DNA from: Tenacibaculum sp. AHE14PA
Lineage (GTDB): Bacteria; Bacteroidota; Bacteroidia; Flavobacteriales; Flavobacteriaceae
Direction of reading: 5' to 3'
NCBI RefSeq assembly: GCF_019278465.1
Contig: NZ_CP058983.1
Coordinates: 2,727,501 to 2,791,500 of the forward strand
DNA: 64,000 nt
Below are positions 60,514 to 64,000 of the stretch, one piece after another. The notes beneath the pieces were generated by a model. That model was not told the DNA's origin and did no database searches. It worked only from the letters and a program-made list of their open reading frames with translations. The position numbers were made by a program, and so were the translations under genes. Position 1 is the stretch's first letter. Each line of letters begins with the position of its first letter.

Positions 60514-60863
60514 ATATCTTCTGTCTTTTAATTATGTGCTTGGCGATACTAAACTACTAAAATAATGCCACTTTTTAAGTGAGGCATTTTTTTTAAAATG
60601 ATTTAATAGGTATCGTTAATATTTTTGTTAATTTAAAATTATGAATAAAAAAGGGAACTATTATAACTAATATCTGTTTTTTAAGTGATTATTATCGAAA
60701 AAAATATAGAAATAATAAAAACAGTTAAATAAACAATAAAACGTACCATGTTGTTTGTGTTTGATTACTACAATTTTACGCATAAAATAAAGGATTCTGT
60801 CTTTAAAAAATGTTAAATAATAGTGCTTTTTTTATGTTACATTTGTTGTAAAACTAACACACT
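60514..60863. other. 350-bp intergenic region before surE
   Basis: No gene is seen. A hairpin at 60565-60586 (ATGCC..GGCAT with inner ACTT/AAGT) is followed by nine T on the plus strand, so it looks like a terminator for an unknown plus-strand transcript. A TACATTTG box at 60838-60845 is the probable surE promoter, 18 nt before the ATG. The rest is AT-rich without visible structure. Confidence 0.55.
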
Positions 60864-61634
60864 ATGCAAGAAAGACCCTTAATCTTGGTAACAAACGACG
60901 ACGGAATTACCGCACCTGGTATTCGTATGTTGATAGAAATAATGAATAAAATTGGTGACGTAGTTGTTGTGGCACCCGATAGTCCGCAAAGCGGAATGGG
61001 ACATGCAATTACGGTAGACAATGTTTTGCGCTGTAATCCTATTACAATTGACGACGGACCACAAATAGAATACAGTTGCTCTGGTACACCGGCTGATTGT
61101 GTGAAAATGGCAAAAAATGTGATTCTAAATCGTACGCCAGATTTATGTGTTTCAGGAATTAATCATGGTGCAAATTCATCAATTAATGTTCTTTACTCTG
61201 GTACGATGAGTGCTGCCGTAGAAGCAGGTATTGAAGGAATTCCTGCGATAGGTTTTTCGTTATTAGATTTTGATTGGCATGCCGATTTTAGAGCCGCTAA
61301 AAAATATATAGAAAAAATAGTACTGAATGTTTTATTAAACGGCTTGCCAGATGGCGTGGTGTTAAATGTAAATATTCCGAAGTTAAAAGAAGATGATATT
61401 AAAGGAATACGTGTTTGCCGCCAAGCAAATGGTTTTTGGAAAGAAAATTTCGATAAGCGTAAGAGTCCGTATGGTAAAGAATATTACTGGTTGTCTGGAG
61501 AGTTTGTAAACAGAGATAAAGGACAGGATACAGATATTTGGGCGTTAGAAAACGGATTTATTTCAATGGTTCCTGTGCATTTTGATATGACGGCACATCA
61601 TGCAATTCAAAAATTAAACTCATGGGACATATAA
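60864..61634 (+). CDS. surE: 5'/3'-nucleotidase SurE
   Basis: A 256-residue metal-dependent phosphatase acting on nucleoside monophosphates and related phosphates. The signature LVTNDDGITAPGI supplies the two metal-binding Asp; SPQSGMGHAIT, CSGTPADCVKMA and GINHGANSSINVLYSGTMSAA are further family blocks. The length is normal. Its 3' end overlaps the next gene by 13 nt, and lpxB follows, so it is an operon. Confidence 0.97.
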   Translation: MQERPLILVTNDDGITAPGIRMLIEIMNKIGDVVVVAPDSPQSGMGHAITVDNVLRCNPITIDDGPQIEYSCSGTPADCVKMAKNVILNRTPDLCVSGINHGANSSINVLYSGTMSAAVEAGIEGIPAIGFSLLDFDWHADFRAAKKYIEKIVLNVLLNGLPDGVVLNVNIPKLKEDDIKGIRVCRQANGFWKENFDKRKSPYGKEYYWLSGEFVNRDKGQDTDIWALENGFISMVPVHFDMTAHHAIQKLNSWDI

Positions 61635-61909
61635 GTAAAGAAGTTATAATTGGCGTTTTAACATCTGTAGGAGCAACTTTGTGTGGACTTTTTATTTACT
61701 TAGAGTTTATTTCGCTCGATACAATGGCAGAAACATTTAAAAAAGTAATTGAAGGCGGTGTTTTAGGACCTGTTTTGGCATTGGCTGCAATTCCTAATTT
61801 ATTTGTTTTTTGGGTGTTTTTAAAAAAGAATCAAGATTATAGAGCAAGAGGAGTTTTAATGACAACAATCGTTGTTGCCTTAATAACCCTTGTTTTAAAA
61901 CTTATATAA
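61622..61909 (+). CDS. small membrane protein between surE and lpxB
   Basis: A 95-residue protein with three predicted membrane helices (about 8-27, 45-66, 72-94) and a short basic loop (LKKNQDYRARG). I know of no function. It overlaps the surE 3' end by 13 nt in another frame and precedes lpxB by 12 nt, so it is translated with them. A link to lipid A or envelope synthesis is only a context guess. Confidence 0.85.
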   Translation: MGHISKEVIIGVLTSVGATLCGLFIYLEFISLDTMAETFKKVIEGGVLGPVLALAAIPNLFVFWVFLKKNQDYRARGVLMTTIVVALITLVLKLI

Positions 61910-61921
61910 CAATTACTATTC

Positions 61922-63031
61922 ATGAAATATTACATTCTTGTAGGTGAAGCTTCGGGTGATTTACACGGCGCTAACTTGATGAAAGCTTTATTAAAAGAAG
62001 ATCCATCCGCAGAAATTCGTTTTTGGGGTGGTGATTTAATGCAAGAAGTAGGAGGTACGCTTGTAAAGCACTATAAAGAACGTGCTTTTATGGGGTTTTT
62101 AGAAGTAGTAATAAATTTACGAACGATATTAGGCATGATGTCTTTCTGTAAAAAAGATATTGCCAATTTTAAGCCAGATGTATTAATTTTAATAGATAAT
62201 TCAGGTTTTAATCTTCGGATAGCAAAATGGGCAAAAGAACAGGGTTTTAAAACCAATTATTACATTTCTCCACAAGTTTGGGCAAGTAGAGCAGGCAGGG
62301 TAAAAGATATAAAACGTGATGTTGATGCTATGTTTGTTATCCTTCCGTTTGAAAAGGAGTTTTATCAAAAATATAACTACGATGTGCATTTTGTAGGGCA
62401 TCCGTTAATAGACGGAATTGCAGGTAGAAAACAAGTAAACGTAAAAAATTTTAGAGAGCAACATAATTTAGGGAACAAAGATATTATTGTTTTGTTACCT
62501 GGTAGTAGAAAGCAAGAAATAACAAAAATGTTATCCGTAATGCTTTCTTTAGTGGATGATTTTTCTGATTACCAATTTGTGGTTGCCGGAGCTCCGAGTC
62601 AGCCTTATGAGTTTTATAAAGAATTTATTAGAGATTCTAACGTTAAGTTTATTAACAATAAAACATACGACTTATTAAGTATTTCGCATGCAGCTTTAGT
62701 AGCATCAGGAACGGCAACTTTAGAAACAGCATTATTTAAAGTGCCGCAAGTAGTTTGTTATAAAGGAAGCAATATTTCATATCAAATAGCAAAACGAATT
62801 ATTACTTTAAAATACATTTCGTTGGTGAATTTAATTATGGATAAAGAGGTGGTGACTGAATTGATTCAGAATGATTTTACCAAAAAGAATCTAGCAAAGG
62901 AACTAAAGCATATTTTAGAACCAAAACACCGAGAAGAATTGTTTTTGTCGTATTTCGATTTAGAACAAAAACTAGGAGGTAAAGGAGCCTCTGAAAAAAC
63001 AGCGAAATTAATTGTAAGTGGATTGCAATAA
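61922..63031 (+). CDS. lpxB: lipid-A-disaccharide synthase
   Basis: A 369-residue GT19 glycosyltransferase that joins UDP-diacylglucosamine and lipid X to form the lipid A disaccharide at the inner membrane. The N-terminal GEASGDLHGANLMKAL, then FWGGDLMQEVGG, YISPQVWASRAGRVKDI, LPFEKEFYQKY, VGHPLID, LPGSRKQEI and ASGTATLETAL are all characteristic. It is the last gene of the surE operon and is followed by repeat pair C. Confidence 0.97.
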   Translation: MKYYILVGEASGDLHGANLMKALLKEDPSAEIRFWGGDLMQEVGGTLVKHYKERAFMGFLEVVINLRTILGMMSFCKKDIANFKPDVLILIDNSGFNLRIAKWAKEQGFKTNYYISPQVWASRAGRVKDIKRDVDAMFVILPFEKEFYQKYNYDVHFVGHPLIDGIAGRKQVNVKNFREQHNLGNKDIIVLLPGSRKQEITKMLSVMLSLVDDFSDYQFVVAGAPSQPYEFYKEFIRDSNVKFINNKTYDLLSISHAALVASGTATLETALFKVPQVVCYKGSNISYQIAKRIITLKYISLVNLIMDKEVVTELIQNDFTKKNLAKELKHILEPKHREELFLSYFDLEQKLGGKGASEKTAKLIVSGLQ

Positions 63032-63035
63032 TGTA

Positions 63036-63102
63036 TGTCTTCTCGAGCGCAGTCGAGAGATATAAAAATAGGTAGAATTAACTTTCGGCTGCGCTCGATT
63101 TG
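63036..63102. repeat. palindromic repeat pair C (REPIN-like)
   Basis: One unit at 63036-63060 (core CTCGAGCGCAGTCGAG) and a degenerate inverted unit at 63083-63102 (CGGCTGCGCTCGA). It fills the 79-nt gap between lpxB and the NlpC/P60 gene. It belongs to the same family as pairs A and B. Confidence 0.8.
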
Positions 63103-63110
63103 ATAATAAT

Positions 63111-63626
63111 ATGATAAAAAAAACAATCTATATTATACTACTTTCTTTTTTAATGGTTTCATGCGGATCATCAAAAAATATAAGTACTTATAAAAAACCT
63201 AAAAAAGTAAAGAATAAATCAGCTAGTTCAATAAACAACCCAACAATTGCAGATAAAGTAGTTTGGACAGCGGTAACATATAAAGGGGTTCGTTATAAGT
63301 ATGGAGGAATGACCAGAAGAGGTATGGATTGTTCTGGTTTAATCTATACGTCTTTCAAACAACGTAATGTTACCGTACCAAGAACATCTCGTGAAATGTA
63401 CACTAAAAGCCGTGATATTTCTTTACGTAATGTAAAACGAGGAGATTTATTATTCTTTAAAACTTCTAGAAAAAGAGGTAAAGTTAATCACGTTGGTTTG
63501 GTAACATCCATAGAAAACGGTAATATTAAGTTTATACACTCAACAACTTCTCGTGGAGTTCTTGTTACTTCGTTGTATAATGATTACTGGAAAAAAGCAT
63601 TTATAAAGGCAAAAAGAATTTTATAA
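63111..63626 (+). CDS. lipoprotein NlpC/P60 (C40) peptidase
   Basis: 171 residues with a lipobox (MVSC, Cys about 18) and an NlpC/P60 domain from about residue 50. The catalytic Cys is in GMDCSGLIYTSF, the His in VNHVGLVTS, and the third residue is the His in IKFIHSTTS. It cleaves peptidoglycan stem peptides, probably at the outer-membrane face. A second, related gene starts 3 nt after its stop. Confidence 0.95.
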   Translation: MIKKTIYIILLSFLMVSCGSSKNISTYKKPKKVKNKSASSINNPTIADKVVWTAVTYKGVRYKYGGMTRRGMDCSGLIYTSFKQRNVTVPRTSREMYTKSRDISLRNVKRGDLLFFKTSRKRGKVNHVGLVTSIENGNIKFIHSTTSRGVLVTSLYNDYWKKAFIKAKRIL

Positions 63627-63629
63627 GAA

Positions 63630-64000
63630 ATGAACAAAAACCTGCTTTTATTTATTGTGATTATGGTGTTTATTATTTTTAGGTTTTCGATTCAAGGAAA
63701 CGATAAAATAGCAAATACTAAAATTAATAAATTACTAGAAATAGCCAATTCGTATACGGGTGTTTCTTACAAAGCAGGTGGAACAACTAAAAACGGAATG
63801 GATTGTTCGGGGCTTGTAAATACATCGTTTAAACAAGTAGGTATTCAATTACCACGTTCATCAAAAGCGATGAGTGTTAAAGGGAAAGAAATTGCTTTAA
63901 TTGATGTTAGAGTGGGGGATTTACTTTTTTTGATATAGCTCGTTTAAAAGGCAAAATAAACCATGTTGGTTTGGTAACTTTAATAGAGAATGATGAAATA
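63630..64000 (+). pseudogene. second NlpC/P60 peptidase, frameshifted and running off the window
   Basis: The frame begins MNKNLLLFIVIMVFIIFRF (membrane anchor or signal) and continues as a C40 domain with AGGTTKNGMDCSGLVNTSF (catalytic Cys). It then stops at 63938 right after GDLLF. The following bases, read in the +1-restored frame, continue the domain as DIARLKGKINHVGLVT with the catalytic His. The shift lies in a run of seven T (63925-63931); one more T restores the frame. It is a paralogue of the previous gene. It may be a true pseudogene, a phase-variable gene, or a sequencing error in the homopolymer; the 3' end is outside the window. Confidence 0.85.

Overview
The window is an AT-rich chromosomal segment of a member of the Bacteroidota, almost certainly a Flavobacteriaceae (Tenacibaculum/Polaribacter-like; the genus is a guess). 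The evidence is the short primary sigma factor without region 1.1, promoters of the Bacteroidetes type (TTG, about 19-20 nt, then TAnnTTTG), the T9SS protein PorT beside ubiE, a mevalonate-pathway isoprenoid route with the flavobacterial GYDIA-type GHMP kinase, a HYC_CC_PP protein, and the order purH-mreBCD-mrdA-rodA. I see no prophage, insertion sequence, integrase or CRISPR array. The segment is mostly core genome with a few accessory islands and several families of short palindromic repeats.

Layout. 0-6.2 kb: the 3' end of a YqeY gene, tRNA-Arg, rpe with a Crp/Fnr regulator, rpoD, two tandem paralogous ECF sigma factors followed by a 64-aa orphan protein and an MscS-like channel, then two homologous hairpin-plus-terminator modules that look like tandem small RNAs. 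6.2-13.7 kb: porT-ubiE-nfu, a FadL-type porin, an Arg/Ser-rich lipoprotein, proS, duplicated tRNA-Glu cassettes and rpsT. 13.9-21.8 kb: the cell-shape operon behind purH, a 41-aa gene and a free-methionine sulfoxide reductase. 21.9-25.0 kb: a probable metal island (HYC_CC_PP protein, TonB receptor, heavy-metal-associated protein). 25-31.4 kb: rluB, a UbiA-type prenyltransferase, mevalonate kinase, a YwqK-like protein, mvaD and a LytTR two-component pair. 31.5-34.8 kb: an ExbB-like miniprotein, a serine hydrolase, small unknown proteins and a J-domain/KTSC fusion. 34.9-38.5 kb: a BaiN-type flavoprotein, the GYDIA kinase and HMG-CoA reductase, with palindromic repeats around and inside the kinase gene. 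38.6-44.5 kb: a secreted DPP-IV-type peptidase and two POT peptide transporters, a peptide-use locus, then a periplasmic thioredoxin. 44.5-50.1 kb: ComEC, a TonB_C protein, an EEP-fold hydrolase lacking its usual Glu, and lysS. 50.2-51.5 kb: a probable stand-alone ncRNA and repeats. 51.5-55.9 kb: a BlaI/M56 regulatory operon behind a 40-bp perfect palindrome. 55.9-64 kb: GH3-family enzyme, DUF2797, tail-specific protease, surE-(membrane protein)-lpxB, and two NlpC/P60 peptidases, the second frameshifted.

The most notable observations are (1) the tandem G-rich-loop RNA modules after the ECF-MscS operon, (2) an independent RNA gene at about 50.22-50.33 kb with a textbook promoter, (3) a two-dyad operator in front of a DUF4350-BlaI-M56(TonB_C)-TPR-lipoprotein operon, a candidate envelope-sensing system with an unusual sensor domain, and (4) a REP-like palindrome translated in frame inside an isoprenoid kinase, flanked on both sides by inverted pairs of the same element. 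Start codons were moved inward where the longer reading frame ran through a terminator or repeat, or hid a signal peptide. Several genes have only TTG as a plausible start.
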